Below are positions 1 through 8,314 of a stretch of 64,000 nt of DNA, piece by piece. The notes under the pieces were generated by a model. That model was not told where the DNA came from. It made no database searches and saw only the letters and a list, made by a program, of their open reading frames with translations. This DNA comes from JARRQJ01 sp963761035 (GTDB lineage: Bacteria; Pseudomonadota; Gammaproteobacteria; DRLM01). Position 1 is the first letter of the stretch. Each line of letters begins with the position of its first letter. The translations under genes and the position numbers were made by a program. Location of the stretch: positions 62,001 through 126,000 of the forward strand of contig CAVXFH010000002.1 in NCBI GenBank assembly GCA_963761035.1. Direction: 5' to 3'.

Positions 1-44
1 CATTCTCCGCTTGTCTCAAGTACGCGATGTCAAAATCGGCAATC

Positions 45-1283
45 TCAATCGCCCATGCAATACACCGCCGCCTCGCCAAAAACCGTCTTGAGGTTATAGC
101 CGCTTCCCTTGAAAGAACTCACCATGGTATCGACCTTACTGTAGTCGCTACTATTCCCGGGATTGCGCAGGCAAACGGTCTTAAATACCTTTTTCACCTG
201 GCAGCGCGCAAAGGCGTCGCTGTTCGCCAGCTCCATCCCCATCGATTTGGCCCCCGATCCGCCGCCGGGGAGCGACGTATTCCATCCGAGTACCGCGTTG
301 GGCCCGCTGCGCCAGTAGTTGTCCCAACGATCACTGGTTGTGATATAGCCGTACTTGAAATTGTCGGAATTGATAAGGTATTTCGCCTGTACACGGGTAC
401 CGGTCGATGCATCGACCATGCCGGCGCTGTTGTACACGAGTCTACCGTTGATTCCGTCCGGATCGGCGTCCTTATCGTGTTGATACTCATAATAGGCAAA
501 GGCCTGAACCATGGGGTCCATACCGGAATGACAACCAATGCAGTTATTGAGAAAGATGCGGCTGTCTCCGCCGGGGCTGCGCGAAACGTCCTGGCGAATG
601 CGATCCGGGGGCCGGGAAATATCCTTCAAGGGCTCCAGGTCGCTGCACATGTGATTAATCATTGTGAAACGGAACATTGCCCGGTTTGTCCCGTTGATAA
701 AGAATGCCTTGGCGGCCGCACGGGTTGTCATGACACCGGCGGTCGCATCAGTGGGCAGGCCCGTCAAGGAGGATTGCGTGGTCTTAACGAGGTTCGCCTT
801 GAGATCGACACCAAGGGCTTCCATCTGCTCGTAATGCGCGTTATTGCTGACCGAATATGACGGTAACCCAAGGCTGCTCTGCCCAACATAAAGAATGTCA
901 TCATAAAGCACTTTCCTGAAATCCATGTTGTCGCGGATCATGCCGATCACCGTGGCGGTGTAATCGTTGAGCGGCGCGTACAGGGTTTGATCTCTGTTTG
1001 TCCACGGCGTGACGAAATTCTTCAAGGTAACGTCGTAAAAATCGCTGTTATCCATGGCCATGTCAGCGGCCGCAATTGGGTTGCCTGCGTTGATGTCCGC
1101 TTCCATCTGGCTCAATACGGCATCTGTGGGTGGGACACCGGCCAAGCGATCGTGTATGCGCTTAGCCTGTTCACGCGGCCCCGCATCGGCCGCAGAGAGA
1201 GCGCCCACAGCGAGAAATAGCGCGACTACCAAGCAAGTTACCGCTCTCCGGTAATACCTATTGGGCCTCAGACTGAATTGCAT
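45..1283 (-). CDS. Exported CxxCH protein, probable mono-haem cytochrome c-like
   Basis: A 412-residue protein with a signal peptide (hydrophobic residues about 15-30, likely cleavage near ADA-G at 34). One haem c attachment motif, CIGCH, lies at residues 248-252 and is followed by SGMDP. The C-terminal part has spaced cysteines (FARC, KTVC, YCMGD) and a GY-L pattern that recalls the DUF1585-type tails of exported cytochrome-like proteins; that resemblance is from memory. It is divergent from the HzsA-like lipoprotein gene, which also carries CxxCH motifs, so the two may act on the same redox process in the periplasm. Function is unknown. No partner gene can be read on its downstream side because the window ends there. 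Confidence 0.8.
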   Translation of the reverse strand: MQFSLRPNRYYRRAVTCLVVALFLAVGALSAADAGPREQAKRIHDRLAGVPPTDAVLSQMEADINAGNPIAAADMAMDNSDFYDVTLKNFVTPWTNRDQTLYAPLNDYTATVIGMIRDNMDFRKVLYDDILYVGQSSLGLPSYSVSNNAHYEQMEALGVDLKANLVKTTQSSLTGLPTDATAGVMTTRAAAKAFFINGTNRAMFRFTMINHMCSDLEPLKDISRPPDRIRQDVSRSPGGDSRIFLNNCIGCHSGMDPMVQAFAYYEYQHDKDADPDGINGRLVYNSAGMVDASTGTRVQAKYLINSDNFKYGYITTSDRWDNYWRSGPNAVLGWNTSLPGGGSGAKSMGMELANSDAFARCQVKKVFKTVCLRNPGNSSDYSKVDTMVSSFKGSGYNLKTVFGEAAVYCMGD

Positions 1284-1706
1284 ATTGTGACCGCCTTCAC
1301 AACGATGTATATCGTGTTATTAATTCGCAACCTTTAAAGAAGATATGCGAAAGCATATATTTCTAAGCTGTCAATACAATCACTTCGAAATTTATCCGTA
1401 TGTGTTCAGATAACGGCAATCCTGTTAATGCAGATCACATACAGGCCTTTTTATCGTACCAACAGGGAAAATGCCCACCGTCGTTCGTAGGCGACAACTT
1501 CCTATCGAGCACGTCCGCCATTTAACCTTTTTCCAGAATGCCGATCTGTGATGGACTGCATATAGCCACTTAAGCGATGCATGTAACTTATTCGACAGAT
1601 TAATAAGATATTAACCTTCGAAGTCATTGCGGCCGTAACTAATTTCGTACCTGCCGGACACGGACTGGCAGTGTTCAAATCGTCAGCGAGCGACAGATTA
1701 AGTAAA
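1284..1706. promoter_or_regulatory. AT-rich divergent intergenic region with a GAAA-loop hairpin
   Basis: About 420 bases between two divergent exported-protein genes, clearly more AT-rich than the flanks and without a convincing gene. It must hold both promoters. The clearest structure is ATATGC-GAAA-GCATAT at 1343-1358, a perfect 6-bp stem with a GAAA loop, about 60 bases upstream of the leftward gene. It could be an operator or an RNA hairpin. No promoter boxes are assigned. Confidence 0.4.
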
Positions 1707-4313
1707 ATGAGCAACTTTAGACATCGGCCCTTCCATCAATTGCGCAAGATTGCGCAAATTACCCTCTTTTTGTCATTGCCAGCCATCATAACGGGCTGCG
1801 GCGGCGGTACCGGCAGTGAACAGAAACCAGCGGTGCTGGATACTCCTATTGCCTACATCAAGCGACCGATACCAGTAGACGACCAAGGTAACCCGACTTC
1901 AGATGATGTAAGGCGCGTCCTCGATTTTATCCCCGGAGGTGATCTCTACCTCCGCGATCGCGCCTCGCCAAGTGCCCCGGAGCGCAACATCACTTCACGC
2001 CTAACCGGCGGCAAAGGTGATGTTAAGGATATTGCGGTTTCGTACGATGGCAAAAAATTGCTGTTCGCGTTACACCTCCCTGACGTAAAGAATGCGGTGG
2101 TACAACCTACCTGGAATATCTGGGAATACACCATTGACAACGATGAGCTGAGACGTGTCATCGCCTCCGCTACCACTGCCGAGGAGGGCGAGGATATCGC
2201 GCCGCGTTATCTTCCTGACGGCCGTATCGTATTTTCATCCACCCGTCAGCGCCAATCGCGCGCCACATTGCTGGACGAAGGCAAACCCCAGTTTTCCGGA
2301 TTGGATGAAGACCTTCAGGAACAGACCGTGGTGTTGCACGTAATGAATGCCGACGGCACGGACATACATCAGATTTCCTTTAACCAAAGCCATGATCTGG
2401 ACCCCACAGTGCTGAACAGCGGTGAGATATTGTTCAGCCGATGGAATCATGCGGGCAGCCACAACGCCATAGACCTATACGATATTCGGCCCGATGGTAC
2501 CGAACTCCATATCGCTTACGGCGCACACAGCCACAATACCGGCACGCAGAATTCAACAATACAGTTTGTTCGGCCGCGTGAAATGCCCGATGGACGGGTC
2601 ATGAGCATTATTAGGCCCTTTACCAGCGCCCGACTCGGCGGTGACCTGGTCATCATCGATGTCGCCGATTACATTGACCACGATCAAGCCGTGTGGTCCA
2701 GCCGGAGTGTGTTGAACGGCGAGGGACAAACCCATGCGACGATCAACGATGTGCATACGGATAACACGCCATCCCCCGGCGGCCTGTACAGTTCTGCCGA
2801 TCCACTGTGGGACGGTACCCAACGCATCCTGGTGAGCTGGAGTCCCTGCCGGCTGATAGAGAATAACGCTATCGTACCCTGCACGCCTGAACGATTAGCT
2901 GCGGCCAACGTGCGGGAGGCACCGCCGCTCTATGGGCTCTGGCTCTATGACATGCACGACAATACCCAATTACCGGTCGTGGTACCTGAGGAAGGCACCA
3001 TCATTACTGATGTTGTAGCGCTTCATTCCCGCTCCACGTTACCGAACATCTTGAGTGACAAGATCGCGGGTGCGGGATTAAATCCGGACTACATTGCTGA
3101 AGGTGTCGGCGTGTTGCATATCCGCAGTGTATATGATGTCGACGGTACCGATACCACAAGCACGGGCATCGCCGCGCTGGCCGACCCACTGATCACCTCA
3201 GCCAATCAGCGTCCTGCACGCTTCTTGCGCATCGTCAAATCGGTTGCCATTCCCGATCGAACGGTGCTGCAAGTTCCTGGCTCTGCCTTCGGCGTGAGCC
3301 GACAGCGGCTGATGCGGGAAATCATCGGCTACGCACCCATTGAACCCGACGGTTCCGTCATGATAAAGGTGCCCGCCAATGTTCCTCTGGCAATCAGCGT
3401 CCTCGATGCCAATGGCCGGCGCACCAGTGCCGAACACCAGAACTGGGTACAGGTGCGCCCCGGGGAAACCGTTCAGTGCAACGGTTGCCATAACCCCAGC
3501 AGCAGCATGCCCCATAGCCACCCACAGGGACCGCCCTCAATCAACCTTGGCGCCCCCACCACCGGCCTGCCCTTTCCCAACACCGATTCCGGCTTGTGGG
3601 CCGATATGGGGGAAACCATGGCCCAGACCCGCGCGCGTATCAGTTGCCAGACTGACTGCGCAGCGCTCAACCCCAGCGTCGACGTGGTATTCGATGACGT
3701 GTGGACCGACACCGCGATCAAGGCAAAGGACCCCAGCATTGCCTATCGCTATACGGCCCTGGATACACCCGTGCCAACTTCAGCCGGTTGTCTGACACAG
3801 TGGAGCGCGACCTGCCGTATCGTGATCAATTACGAAACACATATCCATCCCCTGTGGAGCAAGCCGCGCCTGGTGTTGGATACGGATGACATCACCGTAC
3901 TAGCGGATAATACCTGTACAAGTTGCCACAGCCCGGTGGATGCCATGGGTGCGCCCCAGGTACCGGCCGCCCAGCTCGATCTCAGCGACGGACCGTCTGA
4001 CCAGGTTGCAGATCAGTTCAAGGCTTACCGGGAACTCCTCGCTACCGATAACGAGCAAGCGATCATCGATGGATCACTCCAAGATGTCCTAGTGCCAGGT
4101 ACGGATGCCGACGGTAACTCCATTTTTGTACCCGTACCGGCTTCGCCGCCCATGACTCCAGCTGGGGCGCGCGCCAGCCGCTTTTTCAATGTATTCACCG
4201 TAGGCGGAAGCCACGCCGGATGGTTAACGGACGCAGAATTGCGTTTACTCTCCGAATGGTTGGATATCGGCGCCCAGTATTACAACAACCCCTTCGATAT
4301 CCCAACCAATTAA
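1707..4313 (+). CDS. HzsA-like (hydrazine synthase alpha-related) lipoprotein with two CxxCH motifs
   Basis: 868 residues from the ATG at 1707; a GTG at 1671 in frame would add 12. The N-terminus is a lipoprotein signal with lipobox ITGC followed by glycines, so it is probably anchored in the outer membrane. The first ~450 residues have repeated beta-propeller-like motifs (DIAVSYDGKKLLFA, DGRIVFSSTRQ, NSGEILFSRW), as in the propeller part of hydrazine synthase alpha. Two haem c motifs follow, CNGCH at 591-595 and CTSCH at 737-741. The family is widespread outside anammox bacteria with no known activity, and no other hydrazine synthase subunits are present here, so hydrazine chemistry is not implied. 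It leads a rightward run of envelope genes. Confidence 0.75.
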   Translation: MSNFRHRPFHQLRKIAQITLFLSLPAIITGCGGGTGSEQKPAVLDTPIAYIKRPIPVDDQGNPTSDDVRRVLDFIPGGDLYLRDRASPSAPERNITSRLTGGKGDVKDIAVSYDGKKLLFALHLPDVKNAVVQPTWNIWEYTIDNDELRRVIASATTAEEGEDIAPRYLPDGRIVFSSTRQRQSRATLLDEGKPQFSGLDEDLQEQTVVLHVMNADGTDIHQISFNQSHDLDPTVLNSGEILFSRWNHAGSHNAIDLYDIRPDGTELHIAYGAHSHNTGTQNSTIQFVRPREMPDGRVMSIIRPFTSARLGGDLVIIDVADYIDHDQAVWSSRSVLNGEGQTHATINDVHTDNTPSPGGLYSSADPLWDGTQRILVSWSPCRLIENNAIVPCTPERLAAANVREAPPLYGLWLYDMHDNTQLPVVVPEEGTIITDVVALHSRSTLPNILSDKIAGAGLNPDYIAEGVGVLHIRSVYDVDGTDTTSTGIAALADPLITSANQRPARFLRIVKSVAIPDRTVLQVPGSAFGVSRQRLMREIIGYAPIEPDGSVMIKVPANVPLAISVLDANGRRTSAEHQNWVQVRPGETVQCNGCHNPSSSMPHSHPQGPPSINLGAPTTGLPFPNTDSGLWADMGETMAQTRARISCQTDCAALNPSVDVVFDDVWTDTAIKAKDPSIAYRYTALDTPVPTSAGCLTQWSATCRIVINYETHIHPLWSKPRLVLDTDDITVLADNTCTSCHSPVDAMGAPQVPAAQLDLSDGPSDQVADQFKAYRELLATDNEQAIIDGSLQDVLVPGTDADGNSIFVPVPASPPMTPAGARASRFFNVFTVGGSHAGWLTDAELRLLSEWLDIGAQYYNNPFDIPTN

Positions 4314-4449
4314 GCGGACGCAACCGGGATAACATCTACGGCAGAGACTTCGGCATATGCATCATGGTGTGAATGAGACACGACGGCAATGGGTTAAAGA
4401 TATTCGTGTTTTCGTCGTAAATAGCGGTGTATATCTCCCATTCAATGGA

Positions 4450-5196
4450 ATGCGCATTAATATCATTATCATGATGTTGCTTTGGTTGATGGGGGACATA
4501 GCATATGCCGCCGAGCAGTTCCCGGAGGTGCAGATCGCCGAACCCTATATTGAACTGCGAACGGGACCGGGCAGCGGATACCCGGTCTTCCTCGTGATCG
4601 AGCGCGGTGAGCGCATCGAGTTGCTAAAAAGCAAAACCGATTGGTTCAAGGTGCGCACCGCGAATAATCGAGAGGGTTGGGTCAATCGTAGCCAACTGGA
4701 GCAAACCCTGACGCCGGAAGGTGGAAAAACGCGATTTAAGGATGTCGCCAGGATGGATTTTCTAAACCGCCGCTGGGAGATGGGTGTCAATGGCGGCGGC
4801 TATGGCGGCGCGCCGGCCATTACCCTCCATGGGGGATACGCCTTTACCGATAACCTGTCGGGCGAGCTGTCGCTGGCACACGCGGTGGGCGAATTTTCCA
4901 GCAGCCTAATGGCTAAGGCTAGCCTGTTATCCCATCCTTTCCCTGAGTGGCGGATATCGCCGTTCTTCGCCCTGGGTACAGGAATGATCCGCACCGATCC
5001 CCGTACCACGCTGGTAAAGGCGGGAAGGAGCAGTGACGCCATGGCGGCTGTCGGGATAGGTATCGAATCGTATTTGACCCGCCGGTTCGTGTTGCGCGCC
5101 GAATACAACAATTACGTGGTGTTCTCCGCCACCAATGATCAAGACCATAATGAGGAAGTCGACGAGTGGGAAGTAGGATTCGCCATTTTTTTCTGA
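4450..5196 (+). CDS. SH3b domain plus small outer-membrane beta-barrel protein
   Basis: 248 residues from the ATG at 4450, chosen because it places a signal peptide (MRINIIIMMLLWLMGDIAYA) at the N-terminus; an in-frame ATG at 4357 would bury it. Residues ~25-90 form a bacterial SH3-like domain (YIELRTGPGSGYPV, WFKVRT, REGWVNRSQL). The rest looks like an eight-strand OmpA/OmpW-type barrel ending in GFAIFF, a typical terminal aromatic outer-membrane signal. The next gene starts inside its 3' end, and encodes a related barrel, so the two probably arose by duplication and act together. SH3b domains often bind peptidoglycan or peptides, so it may link the wall and the outer membrane. Substrate unknown. 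Confidence 0.75.
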   Translation: MRINIIIMMLLWLMGDIAYAAEQFPEVQIAEPYIELRTGPGSGYPVFLVIERGERIELLKSKTDWFKVRTANNREGWVNRSQLEQTLTPEGGKTRFKDVARMDFLNRRWEMGVNGGGYGGAPAITLHGGYAFTDNLSGELSLAHAVGEFSSSLMAKASLLSHPFPEWRISPFFALGTGMIRTDPRTTLVKAGRSSDAMAAVGIGIESYLTRRFVLRAEYNNYVVFSATNDQDHNEEVDEWEVGFAIFF

Positions 5197-5834
5197 GCAA
5201 CACCGCGCTATTGCTGGCGTTCTGCCTTGCCGTGCACGGCGGTACGTCACTGGCGGAAGAACCATCGTCCATCGGGCCCGATGAAGTGATAAAGCCCGAA
5301 GTTGAACGGCGAGAGATCAGTGAACCGCACATCAAGGCCGAAGATTTTGAATTGGGTGTTTACGGCGGCTTGATGAGCGTGGAAGACTTCGGCACCAACT
5401 CCGTGCTTGGAGTGCGACTAGCCTATCACCTAACAGAAGGCCTCTTCACGGAAGCCGCACTAGGCCGCACCAAAACCGGAAAGACCAGCTACGAACGCCT
5501 GAGCGGCGCGGCCGAACTACTCACGGACGACGAGCGAACTCTTACCTATTACAACATTGCGCTAGGCTATAACTTATTGCCCGGCGAAGTCTTCCTGCCG
5601 GGAAACCATGCATACAACACCGCCTTATACGTTATTGCCGGTGTGGGCAGCACCCACTTCGCCGGTGACGACCGTTTTACCTTCAATGCGGGTTTGGGGT
5701 TTCGCTTCCTGGCGATGGATTGGCTGGCGATCCATGCCGACGCGCGTGATCATGTCTTTGATATGGATCTGCTGGGCGAAACGCGCACCACGCACAATAT
5801 CGAAATTACCGGAGGCGTGAGCGTCTTTTTCTAA
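5166..5834 (+). CDS. Small outer-membrane beta-barrel protein
   Basis: 222 residues starting at a GTG (5166) that overlaps the previous gene by 31 bases; GAGGAAG just upstream serves as ribosome binding site. There is a signal peptide (cleavage near SLAEE), then a region with alternating strands (FELGVYGGLMSV, GVRLAYHLTEGLF) and a C-terminal GGVSVFF, typical of outer-membrane barrels. It resembles the barrel half of the preceding protein but lacks the SH3b domain. Translational coupling by the overlap suggests matched production of the two barrels. No specific function recognised. Confidence 0.75.
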   Translation: MGSRIRHFFLSNTALLLAFCLAVHGGTSLAEEPSSIGPDEVIKPEVERREISEPHIKAEDFELGVYGGLMSVEDFGTNSVLGVRLAYHLTEGLFTEAALGRTKTGKTSYERLSGAAELLTDDERTLTYYNIALGYNLLPGEVFLPGNHAYNTALYVIAGVGSTHFAGDDRFTFNAGLGFRFLAMDWLAIHADARDHVFDMDLLGETRTTHNIEITGGVSVFF

Positions 5835-5847
5835 CAGGAGATCATCC

Positions 5848-6360
5848 ATGAAGCTAAACCACCCATTTTTTTTTGTTCGTACTCTATTGGCACTATGGCT
5901 GGGGCTCTGGCTGAGCGTCTCGGCCAATGCTGAGAGCATACAAGGCACCGCCCCAGATTTCACGCTCAAAAGTCAAAGCGGCAAGAACATAAAGCTCAGT
6001 GAACTCCGCGGTCAGGTTGTGCTGATCAATTTCTGGGCGTCCTGGTGCGGTCCCTGCCGCCAAGAGATGCCGTTACTGGAAAGGCTGTATCGACGCTACC
6101 GCCCTCTTGGCTTCACCATCCTCGGCGTCAACGTCGAAGAAGATCCGACCGCCGCCAATAAGCTCCTTAAAGAGATTACCGTCAGCTTTCCGGTGCTGTT
6201 TGACGGTGAAAACATCGTCAGCAAACTCTACAAAGTGAAGGGTATGCCGAGTACGGTCATCGTGGATCGGGATGGCAATATGCGCCACTTGCACACCGGT
6301 TACCAACCCGGTTACGAGATAGAATATCAAGACCAAGTCAGGGCCCTGCTCAAGGAATGA
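5848..6360 (+). CDS. TlpA/ResA-like periplasmic thioredoxin
   Basis: 170 residues with a signal peptide (cleavage near ANA-E, about 28) and a thioredoxin fold whose active site WCGPC has cysteines at 67 and 70. The pattern APDFTL...LRGQVVLINFWASWCGPC and the later cis-Pro loop KGMPSTVIV are typical of TlpA/ResA proteins, which reduce periplasmic disulfides, often to keep apocytochrome or metal-site cysteines reduced. This suits neighbours with CxxCH motifs and a cysteine-ended lipoprotein. A strong site, CAGGAG, precedes the ATG, and its stop overlaps the start of the DUF4266 gene (ATGA). Confidence 0.9.
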   Translation: MKLNHPFFFVRTLLALWLGLWLSVSANAESIQGTAPDFTLKSQSGKNIKLSELRGQVVLINFWASWCGPCRQEMPLLERLYRRYRPLGFTILGVNVEEDPTAANKLLKEITVSFPVLFDGENIVSKLYKVKGMPSTVIVDRDGNMRHLHTGYQPGYEIEYQDQVRALLKE

Positions 6361-6590
6361 TGATGACCCCTTCCTTCCTCCATGTCCTGATGATCATTTT
6401 GTTGCTCGCACTGGCGGGTTGCGGTGTCGAACCATGGGTCAAGCCCTATGAGCGTGCCCACATGGCGGACCCCATCATGAACCCTAACCGAGATCCCGTC
6501 TCCAGCGCATATATCGATCACGTCTACAGCATTCGTGAAGGAGCTCGCGGCGCGGCAGGGGCAGGAGGGGGCGGTTGTGGTTGTAATTAG
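6357..6590 (+). CDS. DUF4266 small lipoprotein
   Basis: 77 residues: a lipoprotein signal with lipobox LAGC, then the family signature EPWVKPYERAHMADPIM, HVYSIREGARG and a glycine-rich tail ending GGGGCGCN. The terminal CGC is conserved in DUF4266 proteins as I know them and could be a metal or thiol site. The family regularly sits beside DUF3570 and TlpA genes, exactly as here. It overlaps the TlpA gene by four bases and the DUF3570 gene by 14, so the three are very likely co-translated. Function unknown. Confidence 0.88.
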   Translation: MMMTPSFLHVLMIILLLALAGCGVEPWVKPYERAHMADPIMNPNRDPVSSAYIDHVYSIREGARGAAGAGGGGCGCN

Positions 6591-7731
6591 TCGAACCTCT
6601 GGATTGAGGCCGGTCATAATCGCAGTCGCTGTCCTCGCCCAGACCTTGCCCACCTCCGCAGGCGTATTACCGAATGATCGGGCTGATGCGCTCTATCATT
6701 CTTATGCAGGGGGCGGATTGAAGGTGAACGGGCCTTCCGTGTTGGTTCGCAAAAGTATTGGGAGCAGCGTTTCAGTAAATGGTAACTATTATGTCGATCA
6801 TATCTCCAATGCCTCCATTGATGTCGTAACGCAAGGCAGCCCGTTCAGGGAAGAACGCACTGAGAAATCTCTCGGCGTTGATTATCTTCGTGGCCCAGTC
6901 AGTATCGACATGGGGTATATCAACAGCGAGGAGAGCGACTACTCGGCGCATACCGCGCACTTCAATATCAGTCAGGACATGTTCGGGGATTTGACTACTG
7001 TCACCCTGGGTTATGCCCGCGGGTGGGATACCGTGAGGGACAACGGAAAGCCGGACTTTGCTGAGGATAGGGCGCGGCAGAATTACCAGGTTAATCTTTC
7101 ACAGATACTTACCAAGAACACTCTGTTCGGAATCGCCTTCGAGGCCATCACCAACGAAGGCTACTTACACAGTCCTTACCGGTCAGTGCGTTACCTCGAC
7201 CCATCCAACCCCATAGGCTACAGCTACGAGCCCGAAGTTTATCCCAATACCCGCAACAGTGGCGCCGTGACCCTCTCCGCCCGTTATTACCTCCCCTACC
7301 GCGCCGCCATCAAAGCCGAATACCGCATTTTTGATGATTCCTGGGGCATCCGGGCCCATAACGCTGAAATCGGTTATACCCACCCGTTCCAGAATGGGCT
7401 GACCTTCGATTTGCGCTACCGCGTTTATACGCAGACCGCGGCCAACTTCTACAGCGATCTCTTCCCATTTTCGAACGCCCAGAACTTTATGGCTCGCGAC
7501 AGGGAATTTAGCGCATTCACCAATCACACAATAGGGGCTGGCATCAGTCGTGAATTTGGCAAGAATCTTTGGGATTTCGTCGATAAGGGAAGCCTGAATC
7601 TTTACTACGATTATATCCAGTTCGACTATAACGACTTCCGCGATGTCAGGCAAAGGAGCACTCCCGGCCAGGAACCTCTTTACAGCTATTCGGCCAACGT
7701 GCTGCGTTTTTTCATTTCGATCTGGTACTGA
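6577..7731 (+). CDS. DUF3570 outer-membrane beta-barrel protein
   Basis: 384 residues from a GTG at 6577, which follows a GGAGG sequence and lies inside the end of the DUF4266 gene; an earlier in-frame GTG at 6535 would lack a comparable site. A hydrophobic leader precedes the mature start near LPNDRADALYHSYAGGG. The rest is a long series of alternating amphipathic strands rich in Tyr and Gly (MGYINSEESDYSAHTAHFNI, RYYLPYRAAIKAEYRI), ending FFISIWY as expected for an outer-membrane barrel. It is the standard genomic partner of DUF4266. An ApbE flavin transferase gene, often part of such clusters, is absent here. Confidence 0.85.
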   Translation: MVVISRTSGLRPVIIAVAVLAQTLPTSAGVLPNDRADALYHSYAGGGLKVNGPSVLVRKSIGSSVSVNGNYYVDHISNASIDVVTQGSPFREERTEKSLGVDYLRGPVSIDMGYINSEESDYSAHTAHFNISQDMFGDLTTVTLGYARGWDTVRDNGKPDFAEDRARQNYQVNLSQILTKNTLFGIAFEAITNEGYLHSPYRSVRYLDPSNPIGYSYEPEVYPNTRNSGAVTLSARYYLPYRAAIKAEYRIFDDSWGIRAHNAEIGYTHPFQNGLTFDLRYRVYTQTAANFYSDLFPFSNAQNFMARDREFSAFTNHTIGAGISREFGKNLWDFVDKGSLNLYYDYIQFDYNDFRDVRQRSTPGQEPLYSYSANVLRFFISIWY

Positions 7732-7746
7732 CGGAGGATTTCGGCC

Positions 7747-8289
7747 ATGCAGACTCACCACATAGGAAACTGGATCTTATTTACAGCCATCGCCGGTCTA
7801 CTTGCGTTCTCACCGGCATACGGCGAGGACAATCCCCCTCCGGCGCAACGCCTGGACGACAAGATACAATCGCTGAAACAGGAAATGCTCGGCATCAATC
7901 GCGAGTTGTTCATGCTCGAAGAGGATATTTTGTATCCGCAAAGTACGCAAATCACGGTGTTCTTCTCCCTAGACATCGGTAAATTTTTCGATCTGGATTC
8001 GGTTCAGTTGCGTGTTGATGGAAAGATAGTCGCCAACAATCTATATACCGAGCGTGAAGTGGCTGCCCTGCGCAGGGGCGCAGTACAGCGCCTTTACCAA
8101 GGAAACCTGAAAACGGGGGGCCATGAACTTGTGGCCTATTTTATCGGCAAAGGTCCGCATGAACGCATTTACAAGCGCGGCGCCAATGTGACGGTTAAGA
8201 AACAGGAAAGTCCCGAGTATGTCGAACTTAAGATTGTCGACAACGCCGGGGCCCAACAGCCCGAATTCGAGATAAAAACCTGGGAATAA
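7747..8289 (+). CDS. Periplasmic protein of unknown function
   Basis: 180 residues, preceded by GGAGG at a good distance from the ATG. A signal peptide ends near AYGED. A short coiled-coil-like stretch (RLDDKIQSLKQEMLGINRE) is followed by a beta-rich domain (QITVFFSLDIGKFFDLDSVQLRVDGKIV...HELVAYFIGKG), which looks Ig-like. I do not recognise the family with confidence. It lies between the DUF3570 barrel and the TPR genes with small gaps, so it is part of the same operon and possibly an adaptor between barrel and TPR proteins. Confidence 0.7.
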   Translation: MQTHHIGNWILFTAIAGLLAFSPAYGEDNPPPAQRLDDKIQSLKQEMLGINRELFMLEEDILYPQSTQITVFFSLDIGKFFDLDSVQLRVDGKIVANNLYTEREVAALRRGAVQRLYQGNLKTGGHELVAYFIGKGPHERIYKRGANVTVKKQESPEYVELKIVDNAGAQQPEFEIKTWE

Positions 8290-8314
8290 CCGCCCTGCCG
8301 CTGCGAGACCCGCG

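Noticed and set aside
1..44. CAT at 1-3, a possible start codon of a leftward gene
   Set aside because: Only the start codon would be inside the window, and the upstream purine-rich stretch is too close; it cannot be supported.
27..860. Long open frame on the plus strand opposite the CxxCH protein gene
   Set aside because: It is the antisense of a gene with a signal peptide and haem motif; the plus-strand product has no recognisable domain.
1707..4313. Hydrazine synthesis (anammox) capacity
   Set aside because: Only an alpha-subunit-like protein is present, with no beta/gamma subunits, hydrazine dehydrogenase or related genes. The family is widespread outside anammox bacteria.
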